Program-made: the position numbers and the translations under genes
Shown here: positions 51,687-60,594 of the stretch, piece after piece
Layout of the letters: each line of letters starts with the position of its first letter
Position numbering within the stretch: position 1 is the stretch's first letter
Source: Polyangiaceae bacterium
Lineage (GTDB): Bacteria; Myxococcota_A; Polyangia; Polyangiales; Polyangiaceae
DNA: 64,000 nucleotides
NCBI GenBank assembly: GCA_016933275.1
Contig: JAFGBI010000089.1
Location: 1 to 64,000 of the forward strand
Reading direction: 5' to 3'
The notes under the pieces: generated by a model
Seen by the model: only the letters and a program-made list of their open reading frames with translations
The model's database searches: none
Told to the model about the DNA's origin: nothing

Positions 51687-53510
51687 GTGCTCTCCGATGC
51701 GCCAAGCTTCCTGGCGCGCGGGGCCGCCACCACGAGCGGCGCCGGGCGTCAGGAGCTGCCCTTGTCCCTCACCGACATCAGCCAACCGATCCCAGTTCGT
51801 CCTCTCCCAGCGCGACCGCGCATGCTGCTCTCGGGCGTCTTCGGCCCCTTCGGGGTGGATGATGCGTTCGGGCGCCGCGACAACGTAATGGAGCTCTTCC
51901 ACAACCAGGTCACCAAGGCGCAGGGGATCGCGTCGTTCCGCTACCACCACCGCTCCTTCGGACTCTACTTCTTGGCCGAGAACGTGGACGTTGAAGTGAC
52001 CGTGCTCGATTTTCCATCCCGGCGTCGCTTCGAGCGCGAGGTGACCCGCGGTCGATACGACGTCATCGGGATCTCCTTCATCGCGCCGAACTTCACCAAG
52101 GCGCGCGAGATGGCCCGCGTTGTCCGCCGACGATCACCGGGGTCACTCATCGTGCTCGGGGGACACGGCGCCGCGGTCGAGGGGATCGAACGCGAGATCG
52201 ACTGCGATCACGTGGTGAAGGGGGAAGGGGTTCGCTGGCTGCGGACTCTCCTCGGCCAGGATCCCGACGCGCCCATCCGCCACCCGACCCTTCCCAGCAC
52301 GGAGCGACAGCGGATCTTCGGGATCCCGGTGCCTGGCCCCACCTCGGGGATCCTCGTGCCCGGCGTCGGTTGCGTCAACGCCTGCAAGTTCTGCTCGACC
52401 TCGCATTTCTTCGGGAAGACCTACACACCGTACCTGGCGACGGGAGCCGACGTCTTCCAGACCGCGCGCCGCATCGCGGAGGAGCGCGGCACCTCCGACT
52501 TCTTCGTGATGGACGAGAACTTCCTCAAGGATCGGGCGCGAGCGCTCGAGCTGCTCGCGTTGCAGGAGCAGCACGGCCACTTCTTCAACTTCCAGGTGTT
52601 CTCTTCGGCCGAGGCGATCACCGCCCTCTCGATCGAGCAGATCGTGCGGCTCGGCATCGAGTTCGTCTGGGTGGGGGTGGAATCCTCGAACGAGGAGGGG
52701 AACTTCGAGAAGAACGCGGGGATCGAGCCGTCGCCGCTGATCCGGCAGCTGCGTGACCATGGTGTGCACGTGCTGGCCTCGGGGATCCTCTGTCAGGAAC
52801 ACCATACTCCCCAGAACATGCAGCACGAGATCGACTTCCTCGTCGGTCTCGAGTCCGACTTCGTGCAGTTCATGCTCCTTACACCCCTGCCTACCACCCG
52901 CCTCTATCGGGAGTACGCGGCGCGCGGGATCTTGCGGAGCGAGCTGCCGCTCGAGGACTGGCATGGACAGCGCTACTTGTCGTATCGGCACCCGCATTTC
53001 GCCGATCACGAGCCGGGTGAGTGGATCGATCGTGCCTTCGCCGCGGACTATCGCGCCAACTCGAGCTCGATGTACCGAGTCGTCGAGACAGCCTGGCGCG
53101 GCTATCGGACGCTCATGGCCGCTGGTCAAGACGACGCGTGCTGGCGCGCCCGCATCGCCACGCGTCGGCACAAGGTCGTCGCGTGGGCCCCGATGCTGCG
53201 GGTGGTCGAGCGCTTCGCGGTGAACGAGCTCGAACGGGAGCGTGCCGTCCGGCTCCGTCACGCCATCGAGGCCGCCATGCCCGAGACGACCACCGCGTGG
53301 GCTCGCGTCCGCAACGTCGGCGGCCTGGTCCTGGCCCAGGCGGAGGCGCTGCGAACACTCGCGTTCGGTGATCGGATCCAGCCGCGGACCATCCTCACCC
53401 GTTACCCAGCTGGGCGTCGGGTGGCGCCACTGGCCGTGGCGGGAGCGCCCCGCCGGCTTCCCCTGGTCGCGGTCGCGGACCTGCCGGTCGCGGCCTGCGC
53501 CGCCGAGTGA
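51687..53510 (+). CDS. B12-binding radical SAM protein
   Basis: A 607-residue cytoplasmic enzyme. A cobalamin-binding Rossmann domain (residues ~70-185; VIGISFIAPNFTKAREMARV, LIVLGGHGAAVEG) is followed by the radical SAM core with the 4Fe-4S cysteines C229, C233 and C236 in CVNACKFCSTS. Later segments EFVWVGVESSNEEGN and ASGILCQEHHTPQNM are typical of the TIM-barrel half. Such enzymes methylate or rearrange unreactive carbons. Its place at the end of the glycan locus suggests a sugar or lipid substrate, but this is inference. The start is GTG 51687, and the first ~45 residues are unlike the family. Confidence 0.85.
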   Translation: MLSDAPSFLARGAATTSGAGRQELPLSLTDISQPIPVRPLPARPRMLLSGVFGPFGVDDAFGRRDNVMELFHNQVTKAQGIASFRYHHRSFGLYFLAENVDVEVTVLDFPSRRRFEREVTRGRYDVIGISFIAPNFTKAREMARVVRRRSPGSLIVLGGHGAAVEGIEREIDCDHVVKGEGVRWLRTLLGQDPDAPIRHPTLPSTERQRIFGIPVPGPTSGILVPGVGCVNACKFCSTSHFFGKTYTPYLATGADVFQTARRIAEERGTSDFFVMDENFLKDRARALELLALQEQHGHFFNFQVFSSAEAITALSIEQIVRLGIEFVWVGVESSNEEGNFEKNAGIEPSPLIRQLRDHGVHVLASGILCQEHHTPQNMQHEIDFLVGLESDFVQFMLLTPLPTTRLYREYAARGILRSELPLEDWHGQRYLSYRHPHFADHEPGEWIDRAFAADYRANSSSMYRVVETAWRGYRTLMAAGQDDACWRARIATRRHKVVAWAPMLRVVERFAVNELERERAVRLRHAIEAAMPETTTAWARVRNVGGLVLAQAEALRTLAFGDRIQPRTILTRYPAGRRVAPLAVAGAPRRLPLVAVADLPVAACAAE

Positions 53511-53564
53511 GGGGTTGGGGAGCGCGGGATCCGGGGGATCTCGACCGCGGAGCAGGTGAGCCGT

Positions 53565-54164
53565 TCAAGGCAGCGCGGCCGTCGTCGCCGGGCGCAAGAA
53601 CGCGGCCAGGGCGTCCGCCGCCGCGCGGCGATCGCTCGCATCGTGGTCGAGCAGCACCAGCGGCGCCGGTGTCGCGGCCTCGGCGCGGCCGAATGGGAAG
53701 CCCATTCCGGCTCGTAGCAGCTCGGCTGCCGGGACCTCGCCCTGGATCTGGAAGGGAATCGTGACGCGGATCTTTCCGCCGATGCTCGCGTTGCCGTTGA
53801 AGGTGTAGGGCACCATGGGTTGGGTGCCGGCGAGGGTCAGCACCGCGGGCAGGTTGAGCCAGGGCAGCTTCATGTCGGCGGTGACATGCTGCCAGCCGCG
53901 GCGAGGCAGGAGGCTGCTGGTGGGTACCGACGCACTACCGAGCGGTATCTGGTTGGCGAGCGTGATCGTGCCCGAGACGGCGGCCACGTTCAGGTTGAAC
54001 CGGTTTGGATTGTAGACGTCCACGTCGGTCCTGACGATGACCCCCGTGAAGTCCGCTCCCCAGATCCGCACCGCCTGGGGCATGACGCTCGGGCGCTTCG
54101 GGGAGCAAGCGGCGGCGAGCGCGAGGACTGCGAGCGTAGCCAGACGGCCGAGGGTTCGTCCCAT
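53565..54164 (-). CDS. LEA14/WHy-domain lipoprotein
   Basis: A 199-residue lipoprotein (signal MGRTLGRLATLAVLALAAAC; lipobox LAAAC). The mature part resembles the LEA type 2 (water-stress/hypersensitive response) fold: VRTDVDVYNPNRFNLNVAAV, GTITLANQIPLGSASV and FNGNASIGGKIRVTIPF. In bacteria such proteins sit in the envelope and are linked to desiccation or stress; evidence for function is thin. It is separated from the next gene upstream by 60 bp on the same strand. Confidence 0.75.
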   Translation of the reverse strand: MGRTLGRLATLAVLALAAACSPKRPSVMPQAVRIWGADFTGVIVRTDVDVYNPNRFNLNVAAVSGTITLANQIPLGSASVPTSSLLPRRGWQHVTADMKLPWLNLPAVLTLAGTQPMVPYTFNGNASIGGKIRVTIPFQIQGEVPAAELLRAGMGFPFGRAEAATPAPLVLLDHDASDRRAAADALAAFLRPATTAALP

Positions 54165-54224
54165 AGGAGGAGCATACCGGAAGGCTTGGCACCAGCGGGA
54201 GGGATCCCCATCTCGGGTCCAGGC

Positions 54225-55313
54225 TCACCCTCGAGCCGGAGTCCTGGCCCGCGGGCTGAGCGCCGCAAGGGCATCGGCGAGCTTCCGACTGGCGGCCGCG
54301 CGAGCGCGCCGGACAGAAGCCGCGAGCGCGAGCTGGCTGCGGGCGCGGGCGAGGTTGTGGTCGCCGCGGGTGGCGTGGCGAGCCGGATCCCAGCCGAAGT
54401 AGCATTCCTCCAGGGCATCCGTGGCGAAACGGGCCGAGAGCTCGAGGGCGATCCGTTCGATGGCGGGGATCACCGTGTGCCACTCGTCCGGCGCAGGCTC
54501 CGGGCTTCCATCGCGCGCCGCGGATGCCGCTCCCTGTGCGTAGCCGGACATCGCCGCGCCGAAGAGCTCCAGGTCGAACGATGGCGTCTCGTCCTCGTGC
54601 GCGGGGTTGCACCAGCTACGGAGGGCGTCTCCGAGCTCCGCGTCGATCGTTCCACGGCCGAGCGTATCCAAGTCTATTAGCGCCGTTGCTTCGGATCCAG
54701 TGAAGCGAATATTGCTGATCTTGAGGTCCCCGTGGACCACCCGCTCCGCAAGGTTTGGCGTACTCCCCCAAGTGCGCCAGGCGTCGAAGAGCGCGTCGCG
54801 GAGCGCCGCGACCGCGTCGCGATGGTGATGATCGTGGTGAAGGGCGAGGACGACCCCCAGCCGATGCAGTCTCTGCTCGGTGTCATGGAAGCCGCCCCGA
54901 AGCGAACGAAACTCGTGCGCGAGATCCGTGGTCGCAGCGTGGAATCGGGCCACGAGCGAGCCGGCCGAGCGGGCGTCCTCGACATCCGCGAGCTTCGCGA
55001 CGCTTCGATCCCCGACGAAGGTGAGCATTCGCCACACGGCGCCTTCGGCGTCCGTGGCGTAGAGGGCGCCCGAACGGGTGCGGATCAAGCGCGGCGTGGC
55101 GAGCCCCCGCGCGGCGATGTGCGCGGTGACCACCTCGATGTCCTCGTGCACGACGGGCGCGAAGACTTGGGTGTTGAGGCGCTGCAGGACCGCCGTGGGC
55201 CCCGCATGGCCGTGAACGAGGTAGGTCTCGTTGATGAGCCCGCTGTCCGCTGCCGTCAGCGTCCACGCAAACGGGAACGCCCATTCTGCCGCGAGCGTTT
55301 GGTCAGGCGTCAT
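54225..55313 (-). CDS. APH-family phosphotransferase (sugar-kinase-like, NahK-like)
   Basis: A 362-residue kinase-like fold. The N-lobe has GLINETYLVHGHAGPTAVLQ and VFAPVVHEDIEVVTAHI. The catalytic loop is VVHGDLKISNIRF and the metal-binding loop TALIDLDTLGRG. The 'N-T-Q-VF-P' and 'HGDLKxxN' combination recalls N-acetylhexosamine 1-kinases more than antibiotic kinases. It may phosphorylate a sugar or amino sugar for the nearby glycan pathway; this is inference. Confidence 0.8.
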   Translation of the reverse strand: MTPDQTLAAEWAFPFAWTLTAADSGLINETYLVHGHAGPTAVLQRLNTQVFAPVVHEDIEVVTAHIAARGLATPRLIRTRSGALYATDAEGAVWRMLTFVGDRSVAKLADVEDARSAGSLVARFHAATTDLAHEFRSLRGGFHDTEQRLHRLGVVLALHHDHHHRDAVAALRDALFDAWRTWGSTPNLAERVVHGDLKISNIRFTGSEATALIDLDTLGRGTIDAELGDALRSWCNPAHEDETPSFDLELFGAAMSGYAQGAASAARDGSPEPAPDEWHTVIPAIERIALELSARFATDALEECYFGWDPARHATRGDHNLARARSQLALAASVRRARAAASRKLADALAALSPRARTPARG

Positions 55314-55334
55314 CCTCGGTGCCGGACGGTAGTC

Positions 55335-56177
55335 CTAGTGCGCGACCACCGTGAACGACAGCGTGAAGGTGTCCGCCGCGCCGCTCCAGCCGAAATCTGC
55401 GTTCTCGGTCGCGACGCCGAGGTAGCGGCAGTTGATGCCGAGCGACCACTCTCGAGCGACCCACCAGTCCTGCCCCAGCCAGAGCCCGATCGCGCCGCCG
55501 CCAGCGACGGTTTCGTCGTCGTCGTCGAAGTGCGGTGCGTCGATCCCCATTCCGGACAACGCCAGCATGCCGCCGAAGTGGAGACCGCGTTTCCGGTTGG
55601 GATAGAAATCGACGAACGGGCCAATCGCGAAGATGCCGATCGATGGATCCTCATCCGGTGATGGTGCGGCGCCCGCTCGCCGGAGATCATTGTCGTTAGA
55701 GCTGACGCTGTTATAGAGGAGCCCGCCACCGACGACGAGGCCCTTGGCCGGGGTTCCGCCGAGCAGCAGATCGAATGCCGCTCCGGTTCCGGTCACCCGC
55801 GGGTGTTCGAGCCATCCCTTCGTGAAGCGGGTAGTGGCGGCGCTCGGTCCGATCGCGACGCGGGCGTAAAACCCATCGTGGGTGCGGCGGGACTCCTTCG
55901 GCAGCGGCTCCGGCGCCGGCGTATCGGTGGTGACCACGATGGTCGTCGCTGCCGCCGGCGAAGCCGCGCTCGCCGCGGGTGCGGCGTCACTCGGAGGCGG
56001 CGGAGTCGTCGCCGGTGGGGGCGGTGGGGGCACGGCCTCGCTCTCGGCGAGCGCGGGGTCGGCGGGATCCGCGGCATCGGACGGTGCGCCGTCTTCCCAA
56101 TCGGTCTGGGCAAGCGCGAGGGATGGCAGGGTCAACAGGGCAACGAGGATGCGGAAGGAGACGGACCACCACGACAT
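55335..56177 (-). CDS. Outer-membrane beta-barrel-like protein
   Basis: A 280-residue exported protein. The signal peptide is MSWWSVSFRILVALLTLPSL with an ALAQ cleavage. A Pro/Ala-rich linker (residues ~45-90) follows, then a beta-rich domain with aromatic/Gly strands (GFYARVAIGPSAATTRFT, KGLVVGGGLLYNSVSS, SLGINCRYLGVATE) and a C-terminal FTLSFTVVAH, as in small barrel proteins. Its function is unknown. It is 21 bp upstream of the phosphotransferase. Confidence 0.65.
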   Translation of the reverse strand: MSWWSVSFRILVALLTLPSLALAQTDWEDGAPSDAADPADPALAESEAVPPPPPPATTPPPPSDAAPAASAASPAAATTIVVTTDTPAPEPLPKESRRTHDGFYARVAIGPSAATTRFTKGWLEHPRVTGTGAAFDLLLGGTPAKGLVVGGGLLYNSVSSNDNDLRRAGAAPSPDEDPSIGIFAIGPFVDFYPNRKRGLHFGGMLALSGMGIDAPHFDDDDETVAGGGAIGLWLGQDWWVAREWSLGINCRYLGVATENADFGWSGAADTFTLSFTVVAH

Positions 56178-56922
56178 GGGGATTACCCCAGCAACAGTCG
56201 TGCCTGGCTGTCAAGCCTCGCGCCCGCCGCAATTGCCTGCGGGTGCGGTCGGGTGCCTGGATCCCCGCCCGGCGCCGAGTGTGAACCCGCGTCCACGGCG
56301 CAGGGTGTGGCCGGGCAGGCATTGGGGCAGGGCCGCCGGATGCGGTGCGCATGGGATGGGCTTCCGGAGCTGGCTGGCTGCGGGTGCCTGGGGGGGCGGT
56401 CGGGCGTGGGCCGCGGCCAGGATCCACCACCGTTGCCGCCTCCCCACCCAAGCAAGCATTGGGCCGTCGACCGTCCAGCGGACGCCCTGAACCTCGAGTT
56501 CGCGGTCGAGGGTGGTCCGGCGACGGCGCTCGATCTTGCGCAGGGGCTACCTCCCGACGCGGCCGCCGTGATCACGATGAAGGACCCGTTCGCGCTCGGC
56601 GGATCGAGGAGCTGTTCCAGGAGATCCGGGCCCTCACGGATTCGAGCACCATGGTCGAACCACACCACGAACGCCGGCTCGATCTCGAGCGGCGGGCCCG
56701 CGCGCGGTCGAGTCCGCGACGAGCGCTTCGTCCGAGGCCCTGGGTTGTCGCCGCGGCCGGGGACGTACCGACCGACCCCGCGACCGAGCCCCCACGCCGG
56801 GCGCCAGGCTCGTCATCCGTCCCTGGTCACCGCGATCGCATCTGCTACCCTCCGCGCGCGCGGCGTCAGGGTGTCCGCCCTTCGCGCAGTCGATTCTACT
56901 CGGGCCGGAGCTTCGCGGAAAG
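56178..56922. other. 745-bp gap before hisI
   Basis: No intact gene is supported. Two short plus-strand runs look protein-like in different frames (ALNLEFAVEGGPATALDLAQ near 56490; [20 protein letters not shown] near 56605). They could be pieces of one frameshifted gene, but I recognise no family. Confidence 0.35.
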
Positions 56923-57306
56923 ATGATCGATCTCGACTTTGCCAAGATGAACGGCCTCGTCACCGCCGTCGCCGTGGACGCGACGGATGGCGAGGTGTTG
57001 ATGGTCGCCTACATGAACGAGGAGGCTTTCCGCCTCACGCTCGAAACCGGCATCGTCCACTACTACTCACGGTCGCGCGACAAGCTCTGGAAAAAGGGTG
57101 AGTCCTCAGGCAACGTCCAGCGAGTGCGAGAGATCCGGGTGGATTGCGACCGTGATGCCATCGTGGTTCGCGTCGAACAGACGGGTCCAGCTTGCCATGA
57201 GGGGTACAAGAGCTGCTTCTTCCGCACGGTCGGGGCCGACGGCGCGCTCACCGTGAATCAGGCCCAGCTGATGGATCCCGCCACGATGTACGGGGGCAAG
57301 TCGTGA
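56923..57306 (+). CDS. hisI: Phosphoribosyl-AMP cyclohydrolase
   Basis: A 127-residue enzyme that opens the purine ring of PR-AMP in histidine synthesis. Signatures are [37 protein letters not shown] and the metal-binding [10 protein letters not shown], then [13 protein letters not shown] with its conserved cysteines. Length matches stand-alone HisI (no HisE fusion). A GCGGAAAG ribosome-binding site precedes the ATG. It is coupled to hisG (GTGA overlap). Confidence 0.96.
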   Translation: MIDLDFAKMNGLVTAVAVDATDGEVLMVAYMNEEAFRLTLETGIVHYYSRSRDKLWKKGESSGNVQRVREIRVDCDRDAIVVRVEQTGPACHEGYKSCFFRTVGADGALTVNQAQLMDPATMYGGKS

Positions 57307-58169
57307 TCAAGCTCAAGCTCGGGCTTCCCAAGGGCTCCCTCGAGGCGTCCACCATCGAGCTCTTTCGCAAGGCCGGGTGGACCATCTCCGTCTCCAGCCG
57401 CAGCTACTTCCCCAGCATCGACGACGACGAGGTCGAGTGTATGCTGATCCGCCCCCAGGAGATGGCGCGCTACGTCGAGCTCGGGGTCATCGACGTGGCC
57501 CTCACGGGCAAGGACTGGATCCTCGATCACGATGTGGTCGAGGTCGCCGAGCTCGTGTACGCCAAGCGGCTCAGGCGACCCGTGCGCTGGGTCGTCGCGG
57601 TGCCGGAGACCTCCGCCATCAAGACGGTGGCCGATCTCCAGGGCAAGCGCATCGCGACCGAGGCCGTGGCCCTCACCGAGCGCTTCCTCGCCCAGCACGG
57701 CGTGCGCGCCGACGTCGAGTTCTCGTGGGGCGCGACGGAGGTGAAGCCCCCCTACCTCGCGGACGCGATCGTCGACGTGACCGAGACCGGGGGCTCGCTC
57801 AGGGCAAACAAGCTTCGCATCATCGCGGAGATCATGCAGTCGACGACTCGCCTCATCGCGAATCGAGCGTGCTATGACGAGCCCCAGAAGCGGTCCAAGA
57901 TCGACCGCATTGCCCTGCTCCTCAGGGCCGCGCTCGCAGCAGACGGCAAGGTGGGGCTGATGCTCAACGTTCCCGAGGCAGGGGTCCGCCAAGTGGAGGC
58001 GATACTGCCGAGCCTGAAGAGCCCGACCATCGCCAAGCTCCAGGCGGAGGGGTGGTACTCGGTCAGCACGATCGTCGACGAGAGCGTCGTGCGGGACATC
58101 GTCCCCGAGCTCAAGGCCGCCGGCGCCGAGGACATCGTCGAGTTTCCTCTGAACAAGATCGTGGAGTAG
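57303..58169 (+). CDS. hisG: ATP phosphoribosyltransferase, long form
   Basis: A 288-residue first enzyme of histidine synthesis (ATP + PRPP to PR-ATP). [20 protein letters not shown] and [14 protein letters not shown] are catalytic-domain signatures; [17 protein letters not shown] binds PRPP. The extra ~75 C-terminal residues ([20 protein letters not shown] onward) are the regulatory domain of the long, HisZ-independent form, which is feedback-inhibited by histidine. Start GTG overlaps the hisI stop. No other his genes follow. Confidence 0.96.
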   Translation: MIKLKLGLPKGSLEASTIELFRKAGWTISVSSRSYFPSIDDDEVECMLIRPQEMARYVELGVIDVALTGKDWILDHDVVEVAELVYAKRLRRPVRWVVAVPETSAIKTVADLQGKRIATEAVALTERFLAQHGVRADVEFSWGATEVKPPYLADAIVDVTETGGSLRANKLRIIAEIMQSTTRLIANRACYDEPQKRSKIDRIALLLRAALAADGKVGLMLNVPEAGVRQVEAILPSLKSPTIAKLQAEGWYSVSTIVDESVVRDIVPELKAAGAEDIVEFPLNKIVE

Positions 58170-58380
58170 CGCCCTCCCGGATGCTCGAACGTTCTCGGCC
58201 GATGGCAGAGCCTCTGAAGTTTTCCGAGGCCACTGTCGTGGGAAACCGCCTGGCGGGACACCGGGAGAATCGGCGTCCCCGTTCGGAGAAGGTGACGTCT
58301 GCCGAGAGGCGAGCCCCCTGCGTTCCCATTCGCGAAGAGGAGCTAGAAATGGCGGCGGATTGCGCTAATACCCTGGGATT

Positions 58381-58403
58381 GGCCCCGGTAGGGGGCCGGG
58401 GCC
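58381..58403. terminator. GC-rich hairpin after hisG
   Basis: GGCCCCGG (58381-58388) pairs perfectly with CCGGGGCC (58396-58403) around a 7-base loop. It lies ~210 bp after hisG and before the next gene. There is no T-run, so a terminator role is only likely. The rest of 58170-58449 shows nothing else. Confidence 0.4.
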
Positions 58404-58449
58404 GCTTGGTTCGGCCTCCCCCTCGAGTCCTCCGCGTTTCCTGCGTCCC

Positions 58450-59673
58450 ATGGCAGAAGCGAGCGATCGTTCCACCGAGGCCAACCCACGCGCTCGGGCG
58501 TCGCCGGTCCGTTGGGAGGTTCGCGTCTCCGCCGAAGATGTTCGCACGCTGACGCTGGACGAGCTCGTTGACTCCTGGCGCACGGGCCTCGTGACAGGTG
58601 AAGCGCCCTGTCGGGGCGGTGGTACCCAGGAATGGGGAAAGGTCCGCGAGATCGGGGCGGTGCGTGCGCGGATGGACTCCAAAGGCCGTCGTGCGTCCCC
58701 GGTCCTCGTCCCGGACACCCCGCGGGCCCTGCGAGCCGAGGAGGGTGAAGGCACGCCGCCACCTGCTGGGGTGCCAGCGGAGGGGACGTCCGCGTCACGA
58801 CCAGGGCCGGTCGAGGCCACGCCCTCGCCGCGTTCGCCGCGCTCCCGTTCGCGACCGCCTGCCCCCATGGTTCGTGGCGTTCGGCGGGAGACGCCATTGT
58901 CGGACGCCCTCCTTGGATATGTCGCGGCCTACGTCGAGGAGGTCGCAGTCGCCGATTCGCACCCCGAGCCGGTGCTGGAACCAGTCGCTGGAGAAGGATC
59001 CTCTTCGGGGACGCAGCGGGCTTCGATCTCGCTCGCCCCCACCACCATCCTCGCCCCGCGGCGCGGGACGAACGCGGCGCCCAGCGCGGTCTACGCGGGG
59101 ATCCTCGGCGCCTCGGTCGCTCTCCTCATCGGGGGATTGTGGTTCGTGGCCGGGCGGCGGTCCACGGTCGTCACGCCCCGTCAGCGCAGTCAAGTGCTGG
59201 GCGGACGGGTATCGCAACGAGCCGCGAGTGGGGAGGCCTCGCCTGGCATGCCCCTCGCTCCGCGACCGCGCGCTTCCGGGGCCGAAGAACCACGTCCCTC
59301 GCCGGGTGCGCCACGGGTCGTTCCCGCTCCGGCTGCGCCCACCGACCCAGCCACGGCAGTCCTTCGCGCCATCGCGTCCGCGGCGAGGTGTGCCCGCCAA
59401 GGAGGTCCGAGCGGCGAGGGTACCATCGACGTGGTGTTGAACCCGACCACCGGCCGTCCGTCCTTCGTGCGGATCGACGATCGATTCGCGGGGACCGAGG
59501 TCGGCGGTTGTGTGGTGGCGCGCCTCGCGGCGGTTCGGGTGTCGCCTTTCGAGGGCGAGCCGTGGCGGCGTTCCCTTGCCTTTCGCGTCGGGGATCCCAC
59601 GCCGCCCACCCCGGCAGGCGACCGCGGTCTCGAGCCACCGCCCGTCAGCGCGGACTCGCCGATGACCCGCTGA
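58450..59673 (+). CDS. GYF-like/TonB-like single-pass membrane protein
   Basis: A 407-residue protein. Residues ~20-65 match the GYF_2-type module frequent in myxobacteria (WEVRVSAEDVRTLTLDELVD, then a W at the aromatic site). A Pro/Arg-rich linker follows, then one transmembrane helix (AVYAGILGASVALLIGGLWF, residues ~218-240). The last ~110 residues resemble the AgmX/PglI-TonB C-terminal domain (EGTIDVVLNPTTGRPSFVRI, GGCVVARLAAVRVSPFEGE). Related proteins act in gliding-motility or envelope energy transduction; its role here is unproven. It overlaps the convergent phosphodiesterase by 29 bp. Confidence 0.75.
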   Translation: MAEASDRSTEANPRARASPVRWEVRVSAEDVRTLTLDELVDSWRTGLVTGEAPCRGGGTQEWGKVREIGAVRARMDSKGRRASPVLVPDTPRALRAEEGEGTPPPAGVPAEGTSASRPGPVEATPSPRSPRSRSRPPAPMVRGVRRETPLSDALLGYVAAYVEEVAVADSHPEPVLEPVAGEGSSSGTQRASISLAPTTILAPRRGTNAAPSAVYAGILGASVALLIGGLWFVAGRRSTVVTPRQRSQVLGGRVSQRAASGEASPGMPLAPRPRASGAEEPRPSPGAPRVVPAPAAPTDPATAVLRAIASAARCARQGGPSGEGTIDVVLNPTTGRPSFVRIDDRFAGTEVGGCVVARLAAVRVSPFEGEPWRRSLAFRVGDPTPPTPAGDRGLEPPPVSADSPMTR

Positions 59674-60544
59674 CCGGAGACGATCGGCCGAGGGTCGCCC
59701 CGTTGGTGGGGACCTGCGCCAGTGGTGAGCCGAGCGCGGCGTGGCGCCGCGCGATCGGGAGCAGGCGGTCCGGGCGATTCGTCATCAGACCGTCGACTCC
59801 AAGGGCGAGCAGCTCGCGCATCGTCTCCGGGGTGTCGATGGTGAACACATGGACCGGGAGGTTGAGCTCGTGCGCGGCGGTGACGAACCGTCGATCCACG
59901 ACGTGAATCAGCGCTCGCTGTCGGGGGACCTGGAGCGCATCGTACTCACAACGCAGGTGGTGGCTCATGCGGACGCGTGCGGCGGCGAGGAACGCCATCA
60001 CCTCGTGAGGGCCGGCGGCGGTGGCGACCCGTCCTCCGCATCCCGAACGGAAGCAGCGGATCATGGCCTGGGAGTGGGAAGCCACCACCAAGCGATCACC
60101 GTAGCCGCCGAGCTCCATCGCATCGATGAGGCGGCCGACCGCGGCGGGATCGGTGGATTTCAGGTCGAGGTTGAATCGTACCCGTGGGTCGAGAGCGAGC
60201 GCCTCCGCCAATGTTGGCACTCGGAGCCCCTGCCCGCGGAACGGGAAGGTCGATCCATCACGGGTGAAGCGCCAGCCTGCGTCGAAGCGCCGCAGTTCGT
60301 CGAGGTCGAGTCGCTCGATGGCGCCGTGTCCGTTCGTCGTGCGGTCGACCGTCGCGTCATGGCAGAGCACGAGCTCGCCATCACGGGTCAGGCGGACGTC
60401 GGTCTCGATGAAGTCCACGCCGAGCGAGATCGCCCGCTCGAACGCGAGCAGCGTGTTCTCCGGCCACTGCCCCGCTCCGCCGCGGTGCGCGAAGGTGAGC
60501 GGATGCGGGGCACGAAGGACGAGGCGTTCGGGGCGGGGCTGCAT
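59645..60544 (-). CDS. Glycerophosphodiester phosphodiesterase
   Basis: A 299-residue TIM-barrel phosphodiesterase that splits glycerophosphodiesters to glycerol-3-phosphate and an alcohol. The metal/catalytic motif is HRGGAGQWPENT, followed by IETDVRLTRDGELVLCHDAT (second His) and the conserved LDLKSTD. The C-terminal VHVFTIDTPETMRELLALGV and VDGLMTNRPD complete the family pattern. No signal peptide, so it is cytoplasmic. Start 60544 is chosen because the catalytic motif begins ~20 residues in; the frame is open further upstream. Confidence 0.9.
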   Translation of the reverse strand: MQPRPERLVLRAPHPLTFAHRGGAGQWPENTLLAFERAISLGVDFIETDVRLTRDGELVLCHDATVDRTTNGHGAIERLDLDELRRFDAGWRFTRDGSTFPFRGQGLRVPTLAEALALDPRVRFNLDLKSTDPAAVGRLIDAMELGGYGDRLVVASHSQAMIRCFRSGCGGRVATAAGPHEVMAFLAAARVRMSHHLRCEYDALQVPRQRALIHVVDRRFVTAAHELNLPVHVFTIDTPETMRELLALGVDGLMTNRPDRLLPIARRHAALGSPLAQVPTNGATLGRSSPVSGSSASPR

Positions 60545-60594
60545 GACCGGTGGGCTCTGCGGGTGCGGGCTCGCCGTGCCCGCCAAGGGGGCGC

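Noticed and set aside
54225-55313. Antibiotic resistance (aminoglycoside phosphotransferase)
   Set aside because: Only the general kinase fold matches; the motif pattern is closer to sugar kinases and the context is a chromosomal glycan region.
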